Positions 10,845 to 21,587 of a DNA stretch of 64,000 bases are shown one piece after another (positions within the stretch are counted from its first letter, which is position 1; each line of letters opens with the position of its first letter). The stretch is taken from NCBI RefSeq assembly GCF_026627925.1, contig NZ_JAPNLE010000009.1:2728001-2792000 (forward strand), read 5' to 3'. A model generated the notes under the pieces. The model saw nothing but the letters and a program-made list of their open reading frames with translations, did not search any database and had not been told where the DNA came from. Made by a program: the position numbers and the translations under genes. This DNA is from Cupriavidus sp. D39 (GTDB taxonomy: Bacteria; Pseudomonadota; Gammaproteobacteria; Burkholderiales; Burkholderiaceae).

Positions 10845-11973
10845 CGATCACTCCTATGCATTCGACTCTTGGTATTGGGGAAATCCAGCGTCACTGTGGT
10901 ACCCGCTCCGGACGTAGACTCGATCCGGATGCCGCCACCGAAAGACTGCATGACGCGGTTGCAAAAATCATGCCCAGTCCGTTGCCGCCGGTACTCGCGT
11001 GGGTGGTGACCGGATCCACCAGAAGGCGCCCCATCACCTCTGGTGGTATGCCCGGCCCGTTGTCGCAGATGCGGATCGCGGCATCGGGCTCGGCCGCCAC
11101 CACGAAGCGCAGCGAAGGCGAGTCGACGCCATCGAGCGCCCGCAGCGCATTGGACAACAACGACGACAGCACCAGCGCCACGCAATTGGGCAGCGTGCGC
11201 ACGGCAAAGTCGTCATGCATTTCTATCTTGACCCACTCGCGCTGCGGCCCGGCGAACGGGTAGGTATCGAGCAGCGCGGCAATCAGGCCGCCGGCGGTCA
11301 CTTCCCGGCTGGCGCCCGCTTGCGTGCTCGGCCGGCTGCCGCTGCTGCGCACCGATTGGAGGAACGACGAAATCACGGCCAGGCAATACTGCGCGTTGTC
11401 ATGCATCGACGTGGCCGCCTGGCCGATCTCGCTCTGGCGCTGCGGATTGTATTCCGCCGCGATACGGCTTTCGATACCCCGCGCAAAATTTGCAATCGCA
11501 GCCAGCGGCGTGTTCAGTTCATGCGCCAGGAAGGCCAGCGTCTCGTCGATCGCCATCAGGCGCTGATGGCGGATCGAGCGTTCGCGATAGCGCTCGGCGG
11601 CCAGCCGCAGCGCTTCGCGCACCTGGCCCAGCTCGATGGGCTTCTCCAGGATGCGGAACACTTCGCCGGTGTTGACCGTCTGCAACAGCATGTCCTTGTC
11701 CGCGTAGGCGGTCACCAGGATGCGCACGATTTGCGGGTACTCGAGCGCCACCTGGCGCAGCAGGTCGCCGCCATCGCGGCCCGGCATGCGGAAATCGGTC
11801 ACCAGCACGGCGATGCGCGCGTTCTCCCGGCGCAGGATGCGGACCGCTTCGTCGGCGCCGCTGGCGACCAGCACTTCGTACTCCATGCCGACCGCGCGGG
11901 CGAAGTACTTGCATGCCATTTCCTCGTCATCGACGTAGAGCACGGTAAGCCGTGGTTGGCGGGCGTCGCTCAT
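10841..11973 (-). CDS. phcR: PhcR, response regulator with histidine-kinase output domain (apparent frameshift)
   Basis: From the ATG at 11973 (MSDARQPRLTVLYVDDEEMA) the protein has a receiver domain with Asp60 (VTDFRMPG) and Lys111, then a histidine-kinase dimerisation motif (His151 in FLAHELNTPLAAI) and an ATPase domain with DNGPGIP. This unusual receiver-then-kinase order is the hallmark of PhcR. The frame breaks in the G2 box: after GGNGLGMIF the written frame runs into 26 unrelated residues and stops at 10891. One extra base in the A5 run at 10963-10967 restores CNRVMQSFGGGI and a normal ending, with a stop at 10841 overlapping the phcQ start. Restored length would be 377 aa. Probably a sequencing deletion; a true mutation would remove the end of the ATPase domain. 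Confidence 0.85.
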
Positions 11974-11980
11974 GGCATTC

Positions 11981-13311
11981 TCAGTCGGCTCGGGGCAGAT
12001 CGAAGCTGAACGAGGCCCACTTGCCCAGTTCGCTCTCGGCAAACAGCACGCCGCCGTGACGCTCGATCACCGCGTAGCTGATCGACAGGCCAAGGCCCAG
12101 GCCCTGGCCGACTTCACGCGTGGTGAAGAACGGCTCGAACACGCGCGCCAGGTGCTCTTGCGCAATGCCCGGCCCGTTGTCCTTGACGGTCACATGCAAG
12201 CGGCGCTCAACCCACTTCACGGTGGTATGGATGGCCGGGCCCTGCGAGCCGGCCTTGCGCATGGCCAGCGCGGCATTGGAGAACAGGTTGATCAGCACGC
12301 CGATCACCGCGGCTTCGTCGCCCAGCACCAGCGTATCGGTCGGCAGCTCGCGCGTGACGGCCACCCCGCGCAGCTCATGCGCGGTCAGCCGGATCGAGGA
12401 ATCCAGCGCCTTCTCGAACAGGAATGGCGTGCCCTCCGCTTCAGCGCCGGGCTTGCGATAGGCGAAGGTCTTCAGGTCCGACACGATATGCTGGATGCGT
12501 TGCATCCCTGCTTGGCGTCGACCAGGCACTCCTGCAGCATCGGTTCGTTCTTGGCCACCGGCTCTTCCAGCGCGACTTCGATCGCCATCAGGCAGAAGTT
12601 GACCGGGTTGTTGACCTCGTGCAGCAGGCCCGCTGCCAGCGTGCCGATGGCGGCCATCTTTTCCTGCTGCAGCATCTGGCCCTTGATGTCGACCAGCTTG
12701 CGGTTGATCACTTCGAGCTCGCCGTTCTTCTCCGCCACTTCGGCCTTCAGCCGGAACAACATGAAGCGCGCCCGCTCATTGAAGAAGGTATAGACCGCGC
12801 TGGCCGCCGCGGCAAACAGCAGGAACAGTGAATTGACGATAAAGGTGCCGGCCGGCTCGATGCCGCCGGAATGCAGCACGCAGGCGAGCAGGTAGAACAG
12901 ATAGGACAGTACCCCGAAGACCAGGTTCTGCCACAGGCCGAACGGCAGCGCGATGCCCGACGCGAAGATGGCGAGATTCAGCCCGACGTAATACGGCGAC
13001 TCCACGCCGTCGGTATGCCAGATCATCCACGAGATCATGATCTGCGGCAGCAGCAGCCAGGACAGCGTCAGCCACGGCGCAAAGCGGCGCCCTGCCGTGC
13101 TGTACAACAGCATCACGATGCCGGCGATCAGCAGCGACACCAGCACGCGCGCCACGGCGAACGGCGCCTGCAGCTGCGGATACTGACCATAGTCCAGCCC
13201 CACGCCGAGCAGCACCAGCACGATGGCGGTATAGGCGCCGCCGCGGCTGAAGGCCAGGCGGAAATCCGCCAGCTCGGTCTGGTATCCCGCGTAAAGTTGA
13301 TTGGTGCTCAT
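11981..13311 (-). CDS. phcS: PhcS, membrane sensor histidine kinase (apparent frameshift)
   Basis: Starting at the ATG at 13311 (MSTNQLYAGY), about six membrane segments span residues 25-175. A coiled-coil linker and the phosphoacceptor His231 in LLHEVNNP follow. The frame breaks near 12506-12508: the first frame reads ECLVDAKQG and ends in 10 unrelated residues. Adding one base after CAGGG joins it to MQRIQHIVSDLKTFAYRKPG and the ATPase domain (N box NLFSNAALAMRKAG, DNGPGI, GLGLGLSIS). Restored length would be 443 aa. In R. solanacearum PhcS senses the fatty-acid methyl-ester signal made by PhcB. It lies 22 bp after phcB and 7 bp before phcR. Confidence 0.87.
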
Positions 13312-13333
13312 GGCTGGGCCGGCTACTGGCGTT

Positions 13334-14724
13334 TCAGAGGATGATCGCTTCCGCGAACACATTCACCCCAGTCTGGTCGACATAGAGCTTGTGATCGCGG
13401 GATCGTTCGGGCAGCAGCATACTCATCCTGGCCTCGTCGCGATAGATCAGGTACCACTCCAGCAGGTGTTCCATGCCGAATTTCTCCGGATTGGCCGAAT
13501 GGACGTTGGTTACCAGCAACTGGCCGCCCGGGCGCGTACGCGCGGCAAAATAGCTCAGCAGGCGGGAACACACCTTATCGGACAGGTAGTCGAACAACCC
13601 CGCGCAATACACCGCATCGAACTCGCGCAGCCCGGCGTCATCCGGCGCGATCTTGCGCTTGAGCAGCTCATGTACCGATTGATGCACCATTTCCACCGAC
13701 ACCTTGTGCCCCGCCGAGGCGGCCGAGCTCTCGATGGAGGACTTGGTGTAGGCCAGCGTCTCCTCGCTGAAGTCGACCAGCTGGAACGACAGGAACTCGG
13801 GCTGCGCATACTCGCGCACGAAGCGCTGGATCTCGAAGGCCGGGCCGCAGCCGACATTGAGTATGCGAAACGGCCTGCCCGCCGCGCGAGCGGCATCGGC
13901 CTGGCGCGACAGGAAATCGACCAGCAGGTCGATCCGGTTGCGGTGGGCAGTCGCCACGGCCGCCTTGAGGAAGGCCGTATTGACGATCTGGAAGTAGGTG
14001 GTCGGGCCCTGCTGCGGATCGCTCAGGATCTGGTTGACCATCTCATAGTCGCCCGCATAGCCCAGCGGCTTGGTGAAGGTGCGGTAGACAAAGGGGCGCG
14101 CAGCAGCAGCGGATGCAGGGCCGACTGCGCGTAGGTGCGGTGCACGGGCGCAATCTCCGCTTCCACCTGCCCGGCCTCGCCTTCGAGCCGGTCGAGGTAG
14201 GTCTTGACCTTGAGCATGATCGGCGTGGCGAGCTCGTAGAACACATCCTCGCGCAGCCGCCCCTCGGTCTTGGGCAGGTTCTCGGTCAGGTCGACCTGCT
14301 CGACCCAGCGCGAGACTTCCGAGAGAAACGCGCGCATTTCGTTGACCACGATCTGGTAATCGCGCCGGATATTGAAGCGCGCATCCCAGTCGTTGATGAA
14401 CAGCTCCGCCTCGCGCCCGACCGACTTGGGCTCGTTGGGCAGATCGCTCAGCTCGCGCCATTCGTCGATCAGCGTGAGCGATACCACCGCGGTGAGGCCG
14501 GTATTCACCAGGCTCATCACCACCGCCTTGCCCAGGTAGGCGTTCTTGCTCCCCATGCGCACACTCAGCTCGCTCAGCACCTCGCTGACCTGAACGATCG
14601 AGTATGGATTGTAGATTTCCATCACCAGAGCTTTTCTCTGGAGATTGATAATTGTGCCCCGCACCTGCTCGCCCTGCGAGTTGCGGAAACTGACCACCGG
14701 ATCGATTTGCGTTTGGGAGTACAC
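13334..14724 (-). CDS. phcB: PhcB, SAM-dependent methyltransferase making the quorum signal (apparent frameshift)
   Basis: The chosen start is GTG at 14724 (reading YSQTQIDPVVSFRN); no ATG lies upstream before an in-frame stop. The N-terminal ~230 residues contain a beta-rich, PilZ-like segment without clear PilZ RxxxR signature, then a helical part. The C-terminal half is a class I methyltransferase with motif I ILNVGCGPAFEIQRFV and the later FDAVYCAGLFDYL. The two halves are in different frames. One extra base in the G4 run at 14093-14096 joins LHPLLLRAP to FVYRTFTKPLGYAGDYEM, giving 463 aa. In R. solanacearum PhcB makes methyl 3-hydroxymyristate or 3-hydroxypalmitate. First gene of the operon. 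Confidence 0.85.
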
Positions 14725-15091
14725 GGTATTGCGCCAGAGAAAACCGAGAAACGCTGCCGGCCGCCCAGTTCAACAATGCAACATTGACTGGCCGGGTACA
14801 GCTCGTAGGGCGATGGATCGCTACGCTAGGCCAGTATCAGGGGGTACTGCTGGGATACATGTCGGTAATCGGTTGCGGGCATGGGCGTCCTCTGGTGATG
14901 GCAGGCACGCGCGCGACTACACCCTGGTAACTGTGACTAAGACTGAGACTGAGTGAGACTGAGTGAGACTGTACTGAGTAGGACTGTAACCGAATCTTAG
15001 CGGATCATTGTACTGTGGGCGCCAAGTGCGGACAACACAACCTGCGCCAAGCCGCCCGCCAAGCCGGAAACGACCGGAAACGGCAGTAAAC
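14725..15091. other. non-coding region upstream of phcB
   Basis: No gene is visible here. The part next to phcB should hold its promoter. Close to the start lies a short dyad CAATG-CAA-CATTG (14774-14786), a possible LysR-type half-site pair; PhcA is an obvious candidate binder, by inference only. Further out is the decanucleotide repeat listed separately. The left end abuts the terminator of the yceI genes. Confidence 0.4.
14944..14970. repeat. imperfect tandem repeat of GAGTGAGACT
   Basis: Two exact copies of the 10-bp unit GAGTGAGACT lie at 14951-14960 and 14961-14970, with a partial copy (TGAGACT) just before. Related GACT/GAGT words extend the low-complexity tract from about 14934 to 14987. 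It lies some 220 bp upstream of phcB. Confidence 0.7.
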
Positions 15092-15117
15092 AAAAAAGGC
15101 CGGGATTGCTCCCGGCC
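15092..15117 (-). terminator. rho-independent terminator after the yceI operon
   Basis: An 8-bp stem GGCCGGGA/TCCCGGCC (15098-15105 and 15110-15117), loop TTGC, is followed in the minus direction by six T (A6 at 15092-15097 on the plus strand). It closes the cytochrome b561-yceI-yceI operon about 110 bp after the last stop. Confidence 0.92.
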
Positions 15118-15227
15118 TTCTTCTGTTTGCTGCTTGCATGCGCGACGTTGCGGGACAAGCCCCGAGGACTCGCGATGCCTGTGTCGTCCGTCTTGGTCGG
15201 CCCCTGGCCGGCCCCGCTAGTCGACGC

Positions 15228-15809
15228 TTAGTCGGCCTTGACGCCTTCGACCTGGATCGCCAGCTTGACCTCGGGCTTGAAGCCCATCTTCACGCCGTAG
15301 TCGATACCGAAATCGGCACGGCTGAAGGTGCCCACCGCGTCAGCGCCACAGGCTTCGCGCTTGAGCATCGGATGCTGGATGCACTTGAACTCGCGGATCT
15401 CCAGCTTGACCGGCTTGGACACGCCGTGCAGGGTCAGCACGCCATCGACTTCGGTCGGCACATCGCCGTTGAACTTGGAGAACTTGCCCTTGTAGGTGGC
15501 TTCCGGGAAAGCTTCGACGTTGAACATGTCGGGGCCCTTCACGTGCTGGTTCAGCTTGCTGTTGCCAAAGTCGACCGAGGCGGGATCGATCTTGATGTCC
15601 ACCGAGCCGGTCTTCGCAACACGATCCAGCGTCACCACGCCGCTCGACTTTTCGAACTTGCCGCGCCAGGTCGACAGGCCACCCAGGTGGTCGGCTTCGA
15701 AGCTTGGGTACGTGTGGGTGGGGTCGAGGTTGTAGGTCACCGTGTTGGCGGATGCCACGCCGACGGCGGACAGGGCCGCGACAGCGGCGAGGATGGTGCG
15801 CAATTTCAT
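15228..15809 (-). CDS. YceI-family periplasmic protein (first copy)
   Basis: The protein of about 193 aa starts at [21 protein letters not shown], a clean Sec signal peptide cleaved after ASA; an ATG 12 codons upstream would spoil it. The mature part is a YceI lipocalin-like barrel: [24 protein letters not shown] at its start and later the [18 protein letters not shown] strand. YceI proteins bind polyisoprenoid lipids and are often stress- or pH-induced; the exact role is unknown. It contains a Cys pair (CIQHP...EACGADA) typical of one YceI subgroup. Last gene of an operon with another yceI and cytochrome b561. Confidence 0.9.
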   Translation of the reverse strand: MKLRTILAAVAALSAVGVASANTVTYNLDPTHTYPSFEADHLGGLSTWRGKFEKSSGVVTLDRVAKTGSVDIKIDPASVDFGNSKLNQHVKGPDMFNVEAFPEATYKGKFSKFNGDVPTEVDGVLTLHGVSKPVKLEIREFKCIQHPMLKREACGADAVGTFSRADFGIDYGVKMGFKPEVKLAIQVEGVKAD

Positions 15810-15876
15810 GAAAGCTCCCGGCAAAAAGTTGGGGATGAACAGCAAAGGAATGGCAGGGAAGACGGGCGCTGCGCGC

Positions 15877-16449
15877 TTACTTCTTAGCCAAGGTCACGAT
15901 ACGGAATTTGATCTGGACATCGTCGGCCACCACGGAAGTGTCCTTCCATTCGCCGTCGCCGATGTTGTACACGGTGCGCTTGATCGGCAGCACGCCTTCA
16001 AACACCTGGCCGCCCGCGTCCTGGCGATAGCTTGCCGGAATCACGACGTCCTGGGTCTTGCCCTTGATGGTGAGCTTGCCCGCCACCTCATACTTGCCGG
16101 CGGCGCCGGGCTTGATGCTGGTCGACTGGAACACCGCCTTCGGGTACTTGGCCGCATCGAACCAGTCGCGCCCCTTGACCTCCTTGGTGGTCTCGGCGTC
16201 GCCGATCTCGAAGCTGGACACGTCGATCTCGACCTTGGCCGAGGACGCTGCCAGCTTGGCGGGATCGAACGCGACCGTGGCATCGAACCTCTTGAACTTA
16301 CCCTCCATCGGCACGCCGATCTGGCGTGCCGTCGCGGTGACCGAGCTCTTGGCTGCGTCGACCTGGGCCCAGGCGTAGTTGGCTGCGATGCCGGCAGTGG
16401 CCAGCGTGGCTGCCATCAGGAGCGCGCTCGGGCGGGGAATGCGTTTCAT
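15877..16449 (-). CDS. YceI-family periplasmic protein (second copy)
   Basis: This 190-aa protein has a signal peptide ([20 protein letters not shown], cleaved near AWA-QV) and a YceI barrel with [20 protein letters not shown] and the conserved [13 protein letters not shown] strand. It is a paralogue of the downstream gene but distinctly different in sequence. Pairing of two YceI proteins with a cytochrome b561 is common in betaproteobacteria and suggests a shared periplasmic quinone or isoprenoid-related redox role; that is inference. Confidence 0.9.
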   Translation of the reverse strand: MKRIPRPSALLMAATLATAGIAANYAWAQVDAAKSSVTATARQIGVPMEGKFKRFDATVAFDPAKLAASSAKVEIDVSSFEIGDAETTKEVKGRDWFDAAKYPKAVFQSTSIKPGAAGKYEVAGKLTIKGKTQDVVIPASYRQDAGGQVFEGVLPIKRTVYNIGDGEWKDTSVVADDVQIKFRIVTLAKK

Positions 16450-16468
16450 TAAAAACTCCTGTCGCTAA

Positions 16469-16511
16469 GAGGGCCTCGCGGCCCTCGGTCAATGGTCAAT
16501 GGTCAATGGTC
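16469..16511. repeat. GC hairpin plus 7-bp tandem repeat between cytochrome b561 and yceI
   Basis: GAGGGCC (16469-16475) and GGCCCTC (16480-16486) form a 7-bp hairpin with a TCGC loop. Next to it GGTCAAT is repeated three times exactly (16487-16507), with a partial fourth copy. There is no T-run on either side, so it is not a standard terminator. It could slow or protect the operon mRNA between the two cistrons. Confidence 0.6.
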
Positions 16512-16522
16512 GGTTTGTCGGC

Positions 16523-17113
16523 TTACTTGAGGAACGGCAGCATGCGCGCCAGCGTGCCGTCGCGCTCGATGAACTGGTGCTTGATGGCAGCGGCCGCATG
16601 GACTACGACGATCACGGCCATCAGGTAGTTCAGCCAGATGTGGACCAGCTTGAGGATTTCCTTGAGCTCATCGTTCTTCTCGATCAGCGCGGGCAGCTGC
16701 CAGACGCCGAGGTAGACCACGGGAACCCCGGAAGCCGAGCTGTACAGGTAGCCCGTAATGGGCACCACCACGATCAGCGCGTAGAGCAGCAGGTGAGCCA
16801 CGTGCGCGGCCTTGGCCTGCCAGGCCGGCGTGCCCGCGGCGGGTGCCGGCACGCGGTGGGTGGCGCGCCACAGCACGCGCAGCACGGCGAAGGCAAAGAT
16901 GGTCACGCCGATCCACTTGTGCCAGGAAAACAGCTTGAGCTTGAGCATCGACAAGCCCGGGATGCTGGTCATGTACAGGCCCAGCCCAAAGGCGGCGAAG
17001 ATCAGCATCGCGATGATCCAGTGCAGGCCGATCGCAGTGGCCCCATAGGCGGACGCCGACAGCGGCGCTGGGGCGGCCGCGGCGCGGGCCCTGGCTTTGG
17101 CTTGGGAATGCAT
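16523..17113 (-). CDS. cytochrome b561 family protein
   Basis: From the ATG at 17113 (MHSQAKAR) the protein has 196 residues with four predicted membrane helices. Conserved His residues lie where b-type haem ligands are expected: GLHWIIAMLIF, FSWHKWIG, HVAHLLLYAL and VHIWLNYLMAVIVVVHAAAA. An ATG 11 codons upstream gives a less hydrophilic, unsupported extension. It likely shuttles electrons from quinol across the inner membrane. It is the first gene of the operon with the two yceI genes. Confidence 0.9.
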   Translation of the reverse strand: MHSQAKARARAAAAPAPLSASAYGATAIGLHWIIAMLIFAAFGLGLYMTSIPGLSMLKLKLFSWHKWIGVTIFAFAVLRVLWRATHRVPAPAAGTPAWQAKAAHVAHLLLYALIVVVPITGYLYSSASGVPVVYLGVWQLPALIEKNDELKEILKLVHIWLNYLMAVIVVVHAAAAIKHQFIERDGTLARMLPFLK

Positions 17114-17308
17114 GGATAAGGACCCCTGCCCTTGCGGGCGTTTCACAAACTTTTACTGAAAGGCAATAACTGCTGCTCTTTGAATTCTCGCATTATTGTG
17201 CGGCTGGCAGGTTGTGTCACTGCCTGAAATTCATGGAATCATTCAAACCATTTGAAGTGACATTTCGCCGCAGCCGGCGGGCCGCGCCAGCGCTAGCCGC
17301 CCATCAAC

Positions 17309-17336
17309 AAAAAAACCATCCCGGGGATGGCTTTTT
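17309..17336 (-). terminator. rho-independent terminator after purB
   Basis: CCATCC (17316-17321) pairs with GGATGG (17325-17330) around a 3-base loop. In the minus direction the stem is followed by seven T (A7 at 17309-17315). It sits 30 bp after the purB stop. Confidence 0.9.
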
Positions 17337-17366
17337 GGCAACGCGCCGGCCCGCAGGCCGGGAGAA

Positions 17367-19117
<1,751 letters not shown>

Positions 19118-19177
19118 TGTTATGAAGTGCATCGGGCATGCCGGCCGCGCGAGGCGCGGCCGATGCACTTCATAACA
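19118..19177. repeat. 18-bp perfect inverted repeat just upstream of the GST gene
   Basis: TGTTATGAAGTGCATCGG (19118-19135) is repeated exactly as its reverse complement at 19160-19177. The 24-base interior holds a second dyad (GGCCGCGC-GAG-GCGCGGCC) overlapping the right arm. The repeat ends 16 bases before the GST start codon, so it is either a large operator or a long hairpin in the mRNA leader near the ribosome-binding site (GAGGGGAG). Confidence 0.85.
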
Positions 19178-19193
19178 AGCTCGAGGGGAGTCC

Positions 19194-19808
19194 ATGAAGC
19201 TGTATGCATCGCAAACCAGCCCTTACGCGCGCAAAGTGCGCGTAGTGATGGCGGAAAAGAAGATCGATTACCAGATGGTCGAGGTTGACGTGTGGTCGCC
19301 GGACACCACCATCTCCCAGTTCAACCCGCTGGGCAAGGTACCGTGCCTGGTCATGGAAGACGGCGGCGCGATTTTCGATTCGCGCGTGATCGTCGAGTAC
19401 GTCGACACGCTGACGCCGGTCAGCCGGATGATCCCGCAGGCCGGGCGCGAACGCCTCGAGGTCCGTTGCTGGGAAGCGCTGGCCGACGGCCTGCTCGACG
19501 CCGCCCTGCTGGCGCGCCTGGAACACACGCAGCGCGAGCCGGAACAGCGCAGCGAGCGTTGGGTCAAGCGCCAGCTCGGCAAGATCGACGCGGCCGTGGC
19601 CGCCATCGCCGACGGCCTGGCCGACCGGCCCTGGTGCTCGGGCAACCATTACTCGCTGGCCGACGTGGCCGTGGGCTGCGCGTTGTCGTACCTCGACTTC
19701 CGCTTCCCGGACATCGCCTGGCGTGAGCGCCACCCGCGCCTCGCGGTGTACCAGGATAAGCTGGCCAAGCGCCAGTCGTTTATCGACACGGAACCGCCGC
19801 GCGCCTGA
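19194..19808 (+). CDS. glutathione S-transferase family protein
   Basis: The 204-aa protein has the N-terminal thioredoxin-like GST domain (MKLYASQTSPYARKVRVVMA, with Ser/Tyr near the catalytic position; FNPLGKVPCLV with the cis-Pro; DSRVIVEYVD that binds the glutamyl part of glutathione) and an all-helical C-terminal domain from about residue 85. The substrate cannot be told. Monocistronic; the Shine-Dalgarno GAGGGGAG lies between the inverted repeat and the ATG. Confidence 0.93.
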   Translation: MKLYASQTSPYARKVRVVMAEKKIDYQMVEVDVWSPDTTISQFNPLGKVPCLVMEDGGAIFDSRVIVEYVDTLTPVSRMIPQAGRERLEVRCWEALADGLLDAALLARLEHTQREPEQRSERWVKRQLGKIDAAVAAIADGLADRPWCSGNHYSLADVAVGCALSYLDFRFPDIAWRERHPRLAVYQDKLAKRQSFIDTEPPRA

Positions 19809-19849
19809 GCCTTGCCTGCAACTCTTTCTGCGCCTCTTCCTGCGCGAAC

Positions 19850-19882
19850 ATGAAAAACCGGCCATCGAGCCGGTTTTTTCAT
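19850..19882. terminator. bidirectional rho-independent terminator between the GST gene and mnmA
   Basis: ATGAAAAACCGGC and GCCGGTTTTTTCAT form a long stem around CATCGA (loop 19863-19868). A- and T-tracts on the two sides allow termination from both the GST gene and the convergent mnmA. Confidence 0.92.
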
Positions 19883-19902
19883 GCCATCGCACTATCCACG
19901 CA

Positions 19903-21009
19903 TCACCGGATGATACCGCCACCCAGGCAGACATCGCCGTCGTACAGCACCGCGGACTGGCCCGGCGTGACGGCCCACTGCGCCTGCGCAAAGGTCAGTT
20001 GCAGGGCATCGTCGCCCGCTGCCGTCACCGCGCAGGACGCATCGCTCTGGCGGTAGCGCGTCTTGGCCGACAGCGTGGTGCCCACCGCCGGGCCGGCGCC
20101 CGCCACCCACGACAGGTCGGCAGCGTCGAGCGTGGACGTCAGCAGCCACGGATGCTCATGGCCCTGCACCACATACAGCGTGTTGCTGGCCATGTCCTTG
20201 CGCGCCACATACCAGGCGTCGCCATTGCCCGCGCGGCTGCCGCCCAGGCCGATACCCTTGCGTTGCCCCAGCGTGTAGAACGCCAGGCCGATGTGCTGGC
20301 CGACTTCCTTGCCGTCCGGCGTCTTCATCGGTCCCGGCTTGGTCGGCAGGTAGCGATTGAGGAAATCGCGGAAGGGCCGCTCGCCGATAAAGCAGATGCC
20401 GGTGGAATCCTTCTTCTTGGCATTGGGCAGGCCGATCTCGGCAGCGATCTCGCGCACGCGCGTCTTGGGCATCTCGCCCAGCGGGAACAGCGTGCGCGAC
20501 AACTGCGCCTGGTTCAGGCGGTGCAGGAAATAGCTCTGGTCCTTGGTATGGTCGAACGCCTTGAGCAGCTCGAAGCGGCCGGTGCCGGTGCCGGCGCCCG
20601 CGTGCGCCCCCGCTTCGCGCACGCGCGCGTAGTGGCCGGTGGCGATGGTGTCCGCGCCCAGCGACATGGCGTGGTCCAGGAAGGCCTTGAACTTGATCTC
20701 GGCATTGCACAGCACGTCGGGGTTGGGCGTGCGGCCCGCCGAGTATTCGCGCAGGAAATCCGCAAAGACGCGGTCCTTGTACTCGGCGGCGAAATTGACC
20801 GCTTCCACGTCGACGCCGATCAGGTCGGCCACCGAGACCACGTCCAGCCAGTCCTGCCGGGTCGAGCAATACTCGCTATCGTCGTCGTCTTCCCAGTTCT
20901 TCATGAACAGGCCGATCACCTCATAGCCTTGCTGCTTGAGCAGCCAAGCGGTCACCGACGAATCCACGCCGCCCGACATGCCCACCACCACGCGCTTGCC
21001 CTGGCTCAT
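19903..21009 (-). CDS. mnmA: tRNA-specific 2-thiouridylase MnmA
   Basis: MnmA thiolates uridine-34 of tRNA-Lys, -Glu and -Gln. The 368-aa protein has the PP-loop ATP site [15 protein letters not shown], a catalytic Cys in [12 protein letters not shown] and the second Cys in [15 protein letters not shown]. Full length. It overlaps the upstream Nudix gene by ATGA, so the two are co-translated. Confidence 0.97.
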   Translation of the reverse strand: MSQGKRVVVGMSGGVDSSVTAWLLKQQGYEVIGLFMKNWEDDDDSEYCSTRQDWLDVVSVADLIGVDVEAVNFAAEYKDRVFADFLREYSAGRTPNPDVLCNAEIKFKAFLDHAMSLGADTIATGHYARVREAGAHAGAGTGTGRFELLKAFDHTKDQSYFLHRLNQAQLSRTLFPLGEMPKTRVREIAAEIGLPNAKKKDSTGICFIGERPFRDFLNRYLPTKPGPMKTPDGKEVGQHIGLAFYTLGQRKGIGLGGSRAGNGDAWYVARKDMASNTLYVVQGHEHPWLLTSTLDAADLSWVAGAGPAVGTTLSAKTRYRQSDASCAVTAAGDDALQLTFAQAQWAVTPGQSAVLYDGDVCLGGGIIR

Positions 21010-21509
21010 GACAGCGCTCCGCCGCCTACCACGGAGGGATGGGTGTAGAGCGCATCGAGCGCGAAGCGCTTGCCCGCCAGGTAGTCCTCGATGCAGGCCA
21101 GCAGCAGGGGCGTGCGATGGCGCTCGGGGCAGGCGCGGATTTCGTCAGCGCTCATCCACACGGTGCGCACGATGCCCACATCGAGCTGGCGCCCGGCATC
21201 GAGCGAGCCCAGCTCGCCGGTAAAGGCAAAGCGCACGTAAGTGATGTCGCCGCCCGGCCGCGTCGCGGTGCCGGCCGAGTGCGAGCGGGCGGTATAGCAG
21301 CCCAGCAGCGCGCGCGGCTCGAACGTGTGCGCGGTTTCTTCCATCGTTTCGCGGATGACGGCGTGGATCAGGCTCTCGCCCGGGTCGAGATGGCCAGCAG
21401 GCTGGTTCAGCCGCAGGCCGTCGGGGGTTTCTTCTTCCACCAGCAGGAAGCGGCCGCCGCGTTCGATAACCGCGGCGACAGTGACGCTGGCCTTCCAGTC
21501 GTGTGACAT
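21006..21509 (-). CDS. Nudix hydrolase (NudJ-like)
   Basis: The protein of 167 aa starts at [19 protein letters not shown] (21509); a start three codons earlier is also open. The Nudix box is complete: [20 protein letters not shown], fitting Gx5Ex7REUxEExGU. Similarity and position just before mnmA match E. coli NudJ, a phosphatase acting on thiamine-pyrophosphate precursors and nucleotides. The substrate here is not known. Stop and mnmA start overlap. Confidence 0.88.
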   Translation of the reverse strand: MSHDWKASVTVAAVIERGGRFLLVEEETPDGLRLNQPAGHLDPGESLIHAVIRETMEETAHTFEPRALLGCYTARSHSAGTATRPGGDITYVRFAFTGELGSLDAGRQLDVGIVRTVWMSADEIRACPERHRTPLLLACIEDYLAGKRFALDALYTHPSVVGGGALS

Positions 21510-21587
21510 GATGCACAAATTTTAGGCAATCCGGCATTCTACCGGTTGCCGCCCTTTCGCGCATCCGACGCCCCGCGCGCGCCAACG

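Noticed and set aside
14098..14776. Upstream half of the longer frame over phcB starting with TTG at 14776
   Set aside because: Its first 225 residues are Arg/Gly/Ala-rich noise in the wrong frame; the real N-terminal half is in the frame that starts with GTG at 14724.
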